This document shows positions 49,101 to 58,900 of a DNA stretch of 64,000 bases, piece after piece. The stretch covers positions 49,980,398-50,044,397 of the forward strand of contig NC_092521.1 in the NCBI RefSeq assembly GCF_037038585.1, in the 5' to 3' direction. Both the position numbers and the translations under genes were made by a program. The notes under the pieces were generated by a model. It was not told the origin of the DNA. It searched no databases and worked only from the letters and a program-made list of their open reading frames with translations. This DNA comes from Patagioenas fasciata. Taxonomy: Eukaryota; Chordata; Aves; Columbiformes; Columbidae. How positions within the stretch are numbered: position 1 is the first letter of the stretch; each line of letters begins with the position of its first letter.

Positions 49101-52100
49101 AAGCTAACCTTTGGCAAGCTCTGCCTCTCTAAAATAGGCAGTGCAGTGGCTTAGAAATTATCCTTCAACACCTCAGGTCATGCTAGGTGCGCTCTAGAGT
49201 GATTGTTCAGACCTGCAATGGAAAGGAGTCTTCCTTGATAAATCTAGCATTCAGCCTCTGAGTCTTACTTTTTGCCGTGCATATACTTCTCAAAATTTTA
49301 CTTTATGGGAAGGTTGATGCTGCAGCGCAAAAATCTTCATGTGACTAAACTTCCCGTGTCTTGTAGCATACCTTTTGGTACAAGAACTCAAAGTAGACCA
49401 AAGCAGAACAGGGCTGGGAGGAAGAATGGTGCTGGCAGTTCCCAGCAGCTTACAGAAGAAGATGGTATTATCTAGCAGATAACTGACTCCAAGTTCAAAT
49501 ACAGGCTTGGAATGTGATCTTGGGGTGGGTTCCTGCATGTTGCTGTACTTGCCATACATTAGTTAACCTATGTATTTGCTTATTTTGGCCTTAGGTTTGT
49601 CAAAGAATGAGCAATGGCTCTTTTGGGTTTTCAAAGTTTTTAATAAGAAAAGGGGGGAGGGGGGAAATTCAAAAGCAGTACATATAACATAGCTTTGGGG
49701 TTTGGTTTGATGTGCTAATTTAAACAAAAGCCAGTCAGCAGTGTAATGTGTATAATCTTATGTTTGCTTGTGTGTCTTTGAAGATACTTCAAGTAATTTA
49801 TTTCTTTTTAAATTTATCAGTCTCTGTCACTGGGAATCTTTGTTAAGGTTTAATATTCTCCAGATTTAAAAATTTCCCGAAAACTTTCCTGAAAACAAGG
49901 CATTTCTGAAATAGCTATTTTTTCTGTTTTTCAGCAAGCACAAGTGTGCCAACAAAGACTTAGTAAAGAGATTTCAGATTTTCTTGCAATGGTTAAATCT
50001 TTGGATGCTGCAAAAGGTAAAACTTACTCTTCTAAAATGCAGTTTGTTACCAGGAAACTAACTTTTTGTTTAAGCAGCACATGCTTCAATTTCACTGAAA
50101 TTAAATTTTCAGGAGCTTGAAAATACAGGACTGTTTTCCTCACTGAAAAATATTTAAATAAAGTGATGTTATAATAATTGCTAAGAGCTAAGACTTCAGA
50201 TTTGGAGAAAAAACTAAAATCTCAATCAGCGCAGTTATTATTAGTGGCTGTAAATGTAGTAGAACTGTCTTTAGATACAGTGCTTACTGAGCAGTATCAC
50301 AGGAATACAATGTAGGTGTTCTCTTTCAATGTTTGAAAAAAAAATCTGTAGTTGGTAGCTTCTTGCAGAGCGTGAGTGTTCCTTGACAGGTACAAAGAGC
50401 TGGCTGCCTTACTCTAGCTTTCCCCTCAAAATCTTGTATTAAGTAGAAGCACAATGAAAGCTGAGGCATGATAAACAGGATGTCAATTGAAATTGCAAAA
50501 CTATACAGGGAACTGGAGGCATGGTGTGATGGCATATATTCCACATAGTTCTGCCATGAGGTTCATGCCAGATTTGAACTTCTCTGGTTTCATTTTACAT
50601 AATAACTCTTCAACTAATGTACTTGGATTTTTGCAGCATAACTGCCAAAAATAGCACAGGCATCAAGCTGTTAAATATTAGACCTTGTTTCATTTCATTT
50701 CAGGAGCTGGACTCATGACCGTTGTGGGTCCCTTCCAGCTCAGGACATACCATGATTCTATGATTCATTTAATGGCTTAAACATGTACAGAAGTTGCTCA
50801 CCTATTAAACACGCAAAGGAGTTCTATAAGAACACTCAACTGTTGCTCCTTTGAACCTGAGTTCTAGTTACATATTGTGACTAAAATTTATGAAGCTTAA
50901 ACTAGAGAACAAGTTGTTTATCTGTATAAATCTGGAGTCTGTAATAGAACAGCAGTTTTGGGAGGAAAAATGTTCTTCTTTCATCCCTGTGCCTTCCTAA
51001 AAAGCCTAAATAGGTTACTGTGTGATGTTAACCTATCTTGCACTAACTGAATTTTTACTGAATTTTTAGTTCATAAAGAAAAGTAAGGTTTCATAATGTA
51101 TGAGTGTTTTATTGGGAAGCCTTTGTAATTAATACTACAACAAAACTGAATTCCTAACAGAAAGCAGTTTGAAAATTAGTATGAGGTGGACGACTTCCCT
51201 TACTAGATGTAGGGGCAGTTTCTCTGACCACATATTGCTGACCTGAAGAACCAGCAAGGACATTTACTTTTTTCCAAGTACAGAACTCAACTAACTAAAT
51301 TCCATAGTAAAGCAAAACCACGTACTATCTCTTTACTAGAAACTGCTCATCTTGGCTGATAGCAGTAATAAGTTTCTGTTTTCTTCCTAATGAATGTTTG
51401 TAACTTGATGCATCAGGTTCATGTGTAACCTCTGTAGGTCTCAACAGAGAAAATCTGTGCAGCTCTCCCAGTTCTTGTGTTGGGTTGATGTGGTATCTTG
51501 AAAGTATTTGAGTCTTCCAGAAGAATGAGAATTTGAGTTAAAAGTTCTTCCATGTGGAACTTCTTCTAAAAACTTTTGAGTAATATAAAAATTACTGTCT
51601 TGGGACCTGATATTTAAAATTCTCTCCCTAATTGTCTCAACATGCCATTCTAAATCCAGGCATCTTTGAGATTTATGCATATTATTTATTACAAATAAAG
51701 ATGGCTCCTGCATTCAGTGTGCTGCCCCTCCTAGAGGAACCAGTTGTTGATAGCTGCTGTACATAGAGACTCCTAATTCCAGTCAGTAGTGAGCTTTGTT
51801 ATCAAAGACAACAATTGATGTGTGGATATGTACTGTATCTTGTGTCCTGCACAAGCAATATAAGTTGCAAAATAAGTTCAAGAACTGTCACTGCTGGACC
51901 TCTTAATCTTTATGGCTGTGAGACCAACCTGAATCACCTGTGTTACTAAATGGTGACAACTGGTCCTGGAGTCTGCAGCCACTAAATTAACACTTTAATT
52001 GCAACAAGTATGTTTCCTGAGAGAATGGCTTTCTTGACTTCTGAGGAATTGCTGCACATTGCAAAACTTCAAAGATAAACTCAAATATTAAATAATTTCT

Positions 52101-52848
52101 ACCAGATTGATGAGGTTTTATCGTTTCCTGCTGGTTCTAGACAGGTAGCCCCTTCTATAAATGGTCACAGAAATCAAGATGTGAGGTGGCATTGCTCTGC
52201 AAGCTGTACTACTCATCCAGAAGATGAGTCTTGGAACTCCCCATCTATTTTTCAAACCTAAACCTCCAGCTGCACTGTGATAAGCTTTTTCTCTTCTATA
52301 TAATACCACGGCAGAAGGCAAAAAAAGGCTACATTTCTCACTTTAACTCAAATTAAACCAGTGCAGTATCCCTTTTATTTCAGTTCTGTCACCTGGCAAC
52401 TCTTGATGCTTTTAGATCTAGAAAATGGTTAGGAGGAGATTGTTGGTGCTCACTTCTCCAGTGTCTTGCTGCCATAGCTTACTATCTCTGCCTTTTAAGC
52501 CTTGCTGAAAGAAAAATTTGATCCATTCAGTGTGCCATTTATACCAGTACTAGGGAAAGGATGCAAAATAACTTATATTCCTTTGGTGTTACTTTTGCTT
52601 GCCCTTTCCACACACAAATATTACCATGCAGCAGCCTTCCTGTGGAATATGAATCTCTGTATTACATAGAGAAAAAAATAATTAAAAGAATCCTGTAGCA
52701 TACAATGTCCTCTTAATGCTACTAATCATTTGTGCTTTCAGGAATATCTCCTCCCCTCCTGCAAAAAGTCAACGTGGTCTCTGAAGTATCCCAAGAAACA
52801 TGTGAGGCCCTGGCCGACTGCCTCAACCTATTCACAAAGCAGGAAGGG
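31024..52848 (+). CDS. OSBPL1A: OSBPL1A (oxysterol-binding protein-related protein 1, long form ORP1L): coding span of exons 2-15, C-terminal half off the right edge
   Basis: ORP1L is a cholesterol-sensing protein of late endosomes and lysosomes. It links RAB7/RILP to dynein and contacts ER VAP proteins. Fourteen plus-strand exons with matching phases give 431 codons without a stop. Residues 1-40 are MNTEAEQQLLHDARNGNAEE and onward. Ankyrin repeats lie at about 47-79 (GWTPLHLACYFGH), 80-112 (MGDTPLHRAAFTG) and 175-207 (MGNTPLHCAAYRAH). A PH domain spans about 235-334, with YEGLLWKSSRFFGW and DDTVHRFKIP, and ends near WLEAIEDHSAY. A Gln-rich coiled-coil-like stretch follows (366-395), then DCLNLFTKQEG. 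Length and domain spacing match the first 430 residues of human ORP1L (950 aa). The FFAT motif and lipid-binding ORD, with the EQVSHHPP signature, are not in the window. The 5' UTR starts in the CpG island near 25.5 kb. Confidence 0.96.
31145..35739. other. OSBPL1A intron 2
   Basis: 4.6 kb. No clear repeat, exon or RNA gene. An open minus-strand frame at 33259-33624 has no recognisable product. Confidence 0.75.
35740..35825 (+). CDS. OSBPL1A: OSBPL1A exon 3 (ankyrin repeat 1)
   Basis: Completes Gly41 and encodes 28 residues (42-69), with GWTPLHLACYFGHAVVVEDL. The acceptor is TCTTTTAG and the donor is AAG|GTATAT. TPLHLA..GH is the ankyrin consensus. Confidence 0.96.
35826..38027. other. OSBPL1A intron 3
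   Basis: Only short simple tracts (GTAT-rich near 37.6 kb, C8 near 37.95 kb). Confidence 0.75.
38028..38102 (+). CDS. OSBPL1A: OSBPL1A exon 4 (ankyrin repeats 1-2)
   Basis: Encodes 25 residues (70-94): AGADVNVLNDMGDTPLHRAA then FTGRK. The acceptor is TTGTTTAG and the donor is AAG|GTAAAG. Both borders are phase 0. Confidence 0.96.
38103..39156. other. OSBPL1A intron 4
   Basis: Nothing recognised. Confidence 0.75.
39157..39268 (+). CDS. OSBPL1A: OSBPL1A exon 5 (ankyrin repeat 2 end)
   Basis: Encodes 37 residues (95-131) beginning EVVMLLLQHNADTSIVNGSG and ending DIRNMLE, plus one base. The acceptor is TTTTCCAG and the donor is GAAG|GTAACC. Confidence 0.95.
39269..40379. other. OSBPL1A intron 5
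   Basis: Nothing recognised apart from the polypyrimidine tract before exon 6. Confidence 0.75.
40380..40465 (+). CDS. OSBPL1A: OSBPL1A exon 6
   Basis: Completes Ala132 and encodes residues 133-160, VERTQERKLEEELLGAAREG then ETGKLTAL. This is the charged helical segment between ankyrin repeats 2 and 3. The acceptor follows a T-rich tract (TTTCAAAAG) and the donor is TTG|GTAAGA. Confidence 0.95.
41000..41600 (-). mobile_element. Old CR1 LINE fragment
   Basis: Diverged reverse-strand CR1: AATCACAGAATAATTGAGAC, then GGACCGTATCCAATTGGGTT, and further along GAACCAGAGCTGTACACAGT and CTTGAGATGTGG (CR1 form CTCCAGATGTGGCCTC). The middle is barely recognisable, so limits are approximate. In OSBPL1A intron 6. 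Confidence 0.6.
43183..43240 (-). mobile_element. CR1 LINE 3' end fragment
   Basis: Reverse-strand CR1 terminus: CAGAATGGTTTGGGTTGGAA then GGGACTTT, ATGATCATCTAGTTCAACCC. Only about 58 bases remain. In OSBPL1A intron 6. Confidence 0.8.
43974..44118 (+). CDS. OSBPL1A: OSBPL1A exon 7 (ankyrin repeat 3)
   Basis: Encodes 48 residues (161-208) with DINCTDQMGNTPLHCAAYRA and KLLKNGADP, plus one base. The acceptor is TTTTCCAG and the donor is AATG|GTGAGT. Confidence 0.96.
44119..44803. other. OSBPL1A intron 7
   Basis: Nothing recognised. Confidence 0.75.
44804..44871 (+). CDS. OSBPL1A: OSBPL1A exon 8 (end of ankyrin region)
   Basis: Completes Asp209 and encodes 22 residues (210-231): QTPLDLAQGAEMKLILGGKT then GK. 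The acceptor is TAAACAG and the donor is AAG|GTAGGA. The end (GGKTGK) looks two residues longer than human (VGNK). An upstream GTAAAA at 44858 would break the frame to exon 9 and was not used. Confidence 0.9.
44952..44996 (+). CDS. OSBPL1A: OSBPL1A exon 9 (start of PH domain)
   Basis: Short 45-base exon encoding VINKPLRRYEGLLWK (232-246), the first strand of the PH domain. The acceptor is CATGCAG and the donor is AAG|GTGTGT. Phase 0 on both sides. Confidence 0.94.
44997..46047. other. OSBPL1A intron 9
   Basis: Nothing recognised. Confidence 0.75.
46048..46121 (+). CDS. OSBPL1A: OSBPL1A exon 10 (PH domain)
   Basis: Encodes residues 247-270, SSRFFGWKLYWIVLEHGVLS then WYRR, plus two bases of Gln271. 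The acceptor is ATTTTTTAG and the donor is CA|GTAAGT. Matches the human PH core nearly residue for residue. Confidence 0.96.
46203..46266 (+). CDS. OSBPL1A: OSBPL1A exon 11 (PH domain)
   Basis: Completes Gln271 and encodes 21 residues (272-292): ADAANNDHRQGCKHLTQAVC then T. The acceptor is TTTCAAAG and the donor is ACG|GTAGGA. GCKHLTQAVCT is identical to human. Confidence 0.95.
46267..47158. other. OSBPL1A intron 11
   Basis: Nothing recognised. Confidence 0.75.
47159..47260 (+). CDS. OSBPL1A: OSBPL1A exon 12 (PH domain)
   Basis: Encodes 34 residues (293-326), from VKSTDSCFFSVRCFDDTVHR to PSQTRE. The acceptor is TGCTTTAG and the donor is GAG|GTAATA. Phase 0 on both sides. Confidence 0.95.
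47261..48662. other. OSBPL1A intron 12
   Basis: About a third is the CR1 at 47745-48236; otherwise nothing recognised. Confidence 0.75.
47745..48236 (+). mobile_element. CR1 LINE, diverged 3' region
   Basis: Plus-strand copy: CAACTGGAGTACTGTGTCCA, TGTTCAGCCTGGAGAAGGCT, ATGTTCAGAAGCCATTTGGA, and tail CTCTGTGATTCTAG. Frames are broken. In OSBPL1A intron 12, ending about 430 bases before exon 13. Confidence 0.85.
48663..48788 (+). CDS. OSBPL1A: OSBPL1A exon 13 (PH C-terminal helix and acidic linker)
   Basis: Encodes 42 residues (327-368): SWLEAIEDHSAYSTHYC is the PH C-terminal helix, followed by acidic SSDDEEDDTVSVTDLQDTLK. The acceptor is CTATTCAG and the donor is AAA|GTATGT. Confidence 0.95.
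48789..49934. other. OSBPL1A intron 13
   Basis: Contains a G-rich run at 49652; nothing else recognised. Confidence 0.75.
49652..49664 (+). repeat. G-rich run
   Basis: GGGGGGAGGGGGG within A-rich DNA, OSBPL1A intron 13, about 270 bases before exon 14. Confidence 0.85.
49935..50016 (+). CDS. OSBPL1A: OSBPL1A exon 14 (coiled-coil-like segment)
   Basis: Encodes QAQVCQQRLSKEISDFLAMV then KSLDAAK (369-395), plus one base. The acceptor is TTTTTCAG and the donor is AAAG|GTAAAA. Heptad-like hydrophobic spacing fits the helical linker of ORP1L. Confidence 0.94.
50017..52741. other. OSBPL1A intron 14
   Basis: Contains the 64-base CR1 end at 50704; otherwise nothing recognised. Confidence 0.75.
50704..50767 (+). 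mobile_element. CR1 LINE 3' terminus fragment
   Basis: About 64 bases: GAGCTGGACTCATGACCGTT, GGGTCCCTTCCAGCTCAGGA and tandem tail ATGATTCTATGATTC. In OSBPL1A intron 14. Confidence 0.85.
52742..52848 (+). CDS. OSBPL1A: OSBPL1A exon 15 (last coding exon in window)
   Basis: Completes Gly396 and encodes 35 residues (397-431), including NVVSEVSQETCEALADC and LNLFTKQEG. The acceptor is GCTTTCAG and the donor is GGG|GTATGT. The next human exon begins (V)RNFKLEQEQ; no counterpart was seen between here and 64000. Confidence 0.94.
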
Positions 52849-54379
52849 GTATGTCATATGCTGTGTGGCTCTATAAAGGGTCTGAATAGCTTAATATATT
52901 TTGCTAGTTATATGCTTACCTGTTACAAAAATAAATACACCCATGGAACTTAATATTGTTGGTAAACTGTCCTTTTGCATGCTGAATGTCTGATGAAAAC
53001 TCATGCTTCTAGAGAAAAAGTAGCTAAATCCCTCTACAAAAGGATGTCTTAATGTTTGAGTGTTCAGAAGAGATCCATATTTTGCTTACAAACTACTGCT
53101 TGTAATGTTCAAACTGAATGCTTGAATTCTATAAAGCAGTTGCTTTGTTGATTTGAAGGTTAAAATATTGAGGTTTTTTTTTTTTTGCACTGGCTAACTG
53201 AAGTGTTCAGCACTATTGCTTCTGAATTTGTTTTTTAGACCATGTGCTTAGTGGGTGTGTGAATGCTCTCTCTTGAACTTCTGGTTTTCCCAGTGACAAA
53301 TATCTTGTATGGTGTTAAACATGATGCAACTGCTTCAATTAGGGAATATGTGTCAAACTCATTAATTCCTGGTGTAGGAGATCTGTTATTTTTCTCCCCT
53401 CTAGAAGATAAATTTGTTCCATGGTGCTAGAGTTTTCTTCCGGTATTGTGGTGACAGTAATCCCTCAGGCTCTTGTTGTCATCAGTAAGCTGTGTTTAAA
53501 AATGAGGTTTGTGTTGGTGCTGGTAGTCTTCCAGTTAACAGTGAGCTGCAAACACTGGCTCCATTGTTTAGGTTTGGTTTAAGATTTTTTTTTTCATTCC
53601 TTTCCAAGCCTTTTTATCTCTAGTCACAAGGCTTCTAGACTCACTTGAGTCAAGCTCTAGCAGAGTGGAACAAGCAGTGGGTTTTTTTACATTGAGTTTT
53701 TTCTATAAGAAAATCTAATATTAAAGTTGCCAGTTCTACTTGTGGATGAGGGGGAAATTGTTACAACAGTGGGTGTACAGTGTTAGTTAGTACTTCTTAA
53801 TTGTGTTGGCATCTTGCTTCAAGCCAGACTAAAATAGCTTTCCAGAGTAGAGTATGGCAAAACATATGGTGAAATTGTAATTTCACCTTACTTGAACTTG
53901 AACAGTCTCAGTAGGTGTTACAGAGGCCTTTTTTTAAGCTGGAAGCATGTAGGTTTGGGCACAGAGGGATGGGCTGAGGTGTGAAGTTGAATTTCCACTG
54001 TAGCTAGTGAGATCAGTCAGTCATGACAGGGAGAAGATGGGATCCTGGAGAGTTTTGTGTCTTGGTATTTTTAAATTTCAAGCTATTGCAATTCCAGAAT
54101 ATGATGCAATCTCTTAAAGATGCCATAAACTCAGAAGGGAAATTACAGCAGCACTCTTCCTAAGATGTGAACCTTTTGAAAAAAGTTATGTTCCCTGAGA
54201 ATTATTGTTCTTACACCCATAGCATTTGGTTTTAATAAGACAGGGCCCTGTTCTTTGCCTTTCACTGTTGATGTCTAGACTGCAGTTCTGTTAGCATTGC
54301 AGAAGCAATGTATTGGGTTCTGCATTAGCAAGTGATAGGACCTCAGTTAAATGCTTCAATATTCCTTCCACATATATTG

Positions 54380-54486
54380 AATAGAATTATAGAATCGTTT
54401 TGGTTGCAAGAGACCCTCCAGATAATGCAGTCCAACCGGTAACTGAACACTGTCACTAAACCATGTAGTAAAGCATAACTCCAAAT
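54380..54486 (-). mobile_element. CR1 LINE 3' end fragment
   Basis: Reverse-strand CR1: AATAGAATTATAGAATCGTT, GGTTGCAAGAGACCCTCCAG, CAGTCCAACCGGTAACTGAA, CACTAAACCATGT. Moderately diverged. In the last OSBPL1A intron of the window, 0.7 kb before the internal CpG island. Confidence 0.8.
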
Positions 54487-55169
54487 ATCAAGCTCTAATA
54501 TAAAAACACTTGTCCAAATCACTGGAAATTTTTAGTATGTTTCTCTTCTGATCATCATCTCAATAATGAAGTCGAGGCTTAAGTGTTGTAAACATTTGGG
54601 AACAACTGCCATGAGTGCTCTGCTCTGGGGATAATTGGCTGTTGTTAAGTTAAAAGCTGTGTCTGGGAAGGATAACTCTACAACTGTTGTTGAAGAGTTG
54701 CTTTCCTGCCCATCCTGTTGTGTCCAGACCTTGTGTCAGTGGGACTCTTTGACTGCAGCTTGTCCTACAGGGACTCCTTGGTAGAACTTCCTCTGAGTAG
54801 AGAGGAATTAATTACTCCATGGGACCTTTCAACTGTATTGTGTGTGTCCCATGAAATCTGGTTTTCTCTGAAGAAATGGTTCTCAAGCTCAGTACCTTTT
54901 TATCTTGCCTCTTTAAGGAGAATTCTTTTCCCCTCTGACTTAGATTGTCAGCATACCAGGAGCTGCTGCTTGACTAAAGAGGAGGGGCTGCCAACTTTTT
55001 GCCTTTTAGAGAAGACTTTTTGTTTAGCATTGCCCATCTCTGTGCTCTGTAAACTGTAGTGTAATTGTGCAGTATGGAAATGAAACTGCTAACACAACTA
55101 AAAAGATACCAAGGTCCAACTATCTTCTACTTGCGTTAGAAATGGTGCAGGAGTGTCATATCCAAACGT

Positions 55170-55960
55170 TCCATGTGTCCGTGGCCTCGCCCCCGGTGCT
55201 GCCGTGCAGGGCTCGGTAGCGGCGGTGGTGACGCTTTCGAGTGGCCCGGGAGGCTGGCGCGGCCGCTGCGGTGCCGGCTCCGGCAGAGGGGACCCGGCCG
55301 CACCGCGCTGCCCCGCCACCCGTGCCGGAGGAGCCGTGACCTCACCGCTCCGCACGGCGGGAGCTGCTGTGACGCCATAGAGGTGAGCGAGGGTTGGGAT
55401 GGGTGGGGGAGCTTCCAAAAATAACCCACTGCGGCGGGGCTCCGTGCGGGGAGGCGCTGGCGGGCTCTGGGACCCGCGTCCCCTGCGGCTCAGGTTGGGC
55501 CGCCCGCTCCCGCCCGGGGAACCGCAGCCCGTGAGCGGCGGGCAGGCAGCCCCTGCCTCGGCGACGGGACGGGGGCGGGGCAGGGGCGGGAGCGCTCGGC
55601 CCGTCAGGCCATCTTTAGCCGGGCTGGGAGCTGGCCGCTGACGAGCTACTTTGGGTGGGTTTCCTCCGCGCTCGGAGGGATCCGCTGGCCCTGGCGCCGC
55701 GCTGCGCCGAGGCGCGGAGCGGGGCTCAGGCTCCGCGGGGCGGGCGCCGCTCCCCCGCCCTGCCGTGCGCCGCGCTGCGCCGGGGCGTCCGCCCGAGCCC
55801 GCGGCGCGTTGCAAGGTGAGGGGCTGCCCGCTGCGCCTCCCGGAGCCGCCGCGGCCACCGCTGCAACCCGGCGCCGCTTGCGCCGCTGCTTGGGGCGAGG
55901 TCTCAGAGCGACTGCCAGATCGTGTTCCGCGGTATGTACCGTGCGTGGTGGGTTGGGTTC
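55170..55960 (+). promoter_or_regulatory. OSBPL1A: Internal CpG island in OSBPL1A, candidate ORP1S promoter
   Basis: About 0.8 kb of dense CpG and GC boxes inside an otherwise AT-rich intron, 2.3 kb after exon 15 (end of the ankyrin/PH half). On the plus strand it contains good splice donors: GAG|GTGAGC (GT at 55383), CAAG|GTGAGG (GT at 55816) and GCG|GTATGT (GT at 55932). OSBPL1A is known to produce a short isoform, ORP1S, that has only the C-terminal sterol-binding part. This position suits its first untranslated exon. A separate gene starting here on either strand is an alternative. Confidence 0.6.
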
Positions 55961-58900
55961 GGGTTTGGTTTTGTTTTCCTGTTTTTTTTTTCTCCTTCTT
56001 GACATTGGGATGAACCCTTATGTGTCAAGCGGGGAAGATAGAGGTGAGCACAGATACTTCTCATAGAACTATTAAAACATGTGAGGGGAAGACTGAAGAT
56101 AATGTGATTGCTTTAATCTGAGTGTTTTTTGGAGGCATTTGTGTGGGAGCTCCTGCAACTTGAAACGTTTTCTGCAGTGACTTTGGCACAAGGTTAGTAA
56201 GTATTGTTTCAAAGCAGGATTTCTCTTGTATCAATTGTAGCAGATATTTGGAACCTGCATTCCAAAAGCAGTTTGATGCTAGTATTTTTGTGTTCTACGG
56301 TAATTTTATATAGTTGTAGGAGAAGTTTAACTTAAGGTTATTTGCACACAATTGTCTATGTTAGGTTTTTTAGGTGACTTCAAAATTTATTTCCAGTACT
56401 TGAGCTGCATGCACTTAGGCTGTATGAAACTGATAGGAAAGGTGTTCTTTAAAGAAATAGACTTTATTTTTCTTTGAGATTGCTTCTTCATTAACCAGTG
56501 CTACATCAAGTGTGCTAATGAGTATTTTGACTCTCCAGAGTTTCACTTTTGCTATCAGAGGTTATATTTAGCAGTAAATTAAGAGCTTTTATTGCCTGAC
56601 TTTAGAACAAATGGCAGTTGTAAGCAGATTTCACTTCTAGTCTGTTTGTGGTTTTGATCTTCCTTTGTAGGTGGTGTCATTCTTTCTAGCATGGGGTTTG
56701 GCTTTTTTTTTTTTGAAAAAGGAATTTGTTTACAAGCTGATTAAAAACCTTAGCTGATGAATAAAGGATTCAAGAAAAGGTTTCTTCATTTCTTGGTTTA
56801 AATGATCTGTATACTCAGCTAGGTAGAATTTGTCATAACAAATTAAGCTTGTCACTTTTACAGAAACTTTAAGGTCAAAATACTATGGGTTGTAGTCCTT
56901 GGATTTTAGTTATCTTTAACATGGGGTAACATGCTATTTCTTGCATGTATAACTGATGCACTGTAAATAAAAATGGGCACACAGTCCAACTAGCAAATAT
57001 TAATCTCCAGAAGTGTGTTGCCTTTAGTTTTTTTCCTATTTCTTGAAAACATAATTGAATGTCCAAAGGTTAGATTATGCCTGTGTGTGTCTTATGAATG
57101 AATGTGTGCATGCTCTTTGGGATACAAATGTCTGTATTTAATATATGTCTTTTTTGTCGTCGGGGAGATATGTACAAGCATGGCTTTTACCACTTAGACC
57201 TGCTACCTTGCTGGACTATGAATGAAGAAGGTGCCTCTAAGCTCTATCCAAGTGACTCCTTAATGAGACTTCTTATTATCCGTTTCCTTGTGGGGGTGGA
57301 GGTGAGGAGAGCAGTGATGACACTCTGCAGTCCAGGGATAACTTATTGATATGGATATGCTGAGCATATCTGTCTAGAAAAGTCCTGGAGTCCATCAATA
57401 ACCCTTTTCAGCCACTGGGCGATATAGTCAGTTACATTAACCTCTTTCAGGACTTTGGAGCCTTTGGTGTGGGGGAGAGAGAGACAAAGAGGGGTTGAGG
57501 GACCTAACTAGTATCAGGGAAGCTAAGAAAGAGGCTATTTTTATGATTTCTGCGTTAGGGCTGGGGAGGGGAATACGTCTTGCCTGGCTGTTATACTCTT
57601 GCTAGAACCATAGAGCCCTTAGTCACTCAAGTTGTGAAACTAGTGCCTGTGTTTCTCCTTTTTTTTTTTTTCCCTCTTCCTACTTTGGAACAGGTGACAG
57701 CCGGTTGTTTTTTACTGTGTGTTTTGTTTTTTTTTCTTCCTTTCAGTCCCTGGAGCACAACAGGGTAATTCTGTTGTCTGTTCTGTTCTGCAGTTCTTAC
57801 TGAAGTAGTAGTGGAAATCAAAGCAAGACCTCAGTTTGTCAAGGCCTGTAGGCAATGCCCCAAACAGCTGAAGCTCTGTTCAACCTGTAAACCTGAGGAA
57901 AGGAGGGCAGTTTTCAGACAGCTGATAGTTAAACTGGACACAGCAAGAAGTGTCTGGTGTTGAGACACTGGAGGTGTGTTCTGCATCAATAAAACCTTTA
58001 TTGCCTGTATGAGTCTCTGACTTGCCCTGTTTTTTCCCTCTAAATGAGTAGAAATGTACTAAAAATAACCTAATGCAGCTTGAATTTTGTTTGAAGGTAA
58101 CAAGTTAATTGAAGGGTTCTCTAGGCTCAAACAGATGCTCAGGTGAAGACTGATATGTTTTGTGGAAGAGCATGGACTATAACGTGTTGTGGAATGATGT
58201 GCAGGAATGGCATGTAAGGGAACAAAGCTACTGGCGGGAAAGTCATTTGGCATGTTGTTTCTTCTGCTATCAGCAGTTCTAGTCATGCCATCATGATTCT
58301 TGCTGTACTAATTTTTGAGTACTGTACATGTACATGTCTTTCATCTGTACTAAAGCTCTAGATGAGATATACGAATCAGAGGAGCTTGATAATGAAATGT
58401 TTGCAGATGATGTAGTGTTCTTCCTTTGGAAGCGTTTTCTTTCTGCCAATGTACTGCAGCCTTACAGATAGAAAGCTACCTACAGGTCTGTGAAGACAGC
58501 ATCCTCATCATTAGTATGTAAAGGGAACAGTTTAGTGAGTCCAAAGTACCTAGGAGATAGGGGAGGTAAAGAAAGGAACTCTTTTTTTAGAGACTTTCCT
58601 AGAGCAGCCAGGATTGAATAGGTCACCAGAGTGGGCAGAGAAGTTAAGCAGCAGCCCAGACGGAAGCTTGTTAAAATAACAAATACTGGGACTCCATTCA
58701 GGGAAAAGTAAATAATACTGCTTTTCTTTTATAAAAGGGTATTACGTGTGTTGACAGCATGCTTACAATTTGAAGCTGTTGATAAGATCCTTGGTCGAGT
58801 GCTGTATATGAAAGGCTTCTGGGTGGCAGATGGTCCTGGCTAACAGAAAGATGCCTGAATGTTATTATAGCACAGAAGATGAATCCTCCTATGTTTTTGT

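Noticed and set aside
55098..56066. Long open frames on both strands in the internal CpG island, up to 238 codons
   Set aside because: Same GC effect; low-complexity products and no family motif.
57840..58020. Possible LTR-like segment with AATAAA near 57990
   Set aside because: It has a polyadenylation-like signal, but no paired repeat, TG...CA borders or flanking duplication could be seen.
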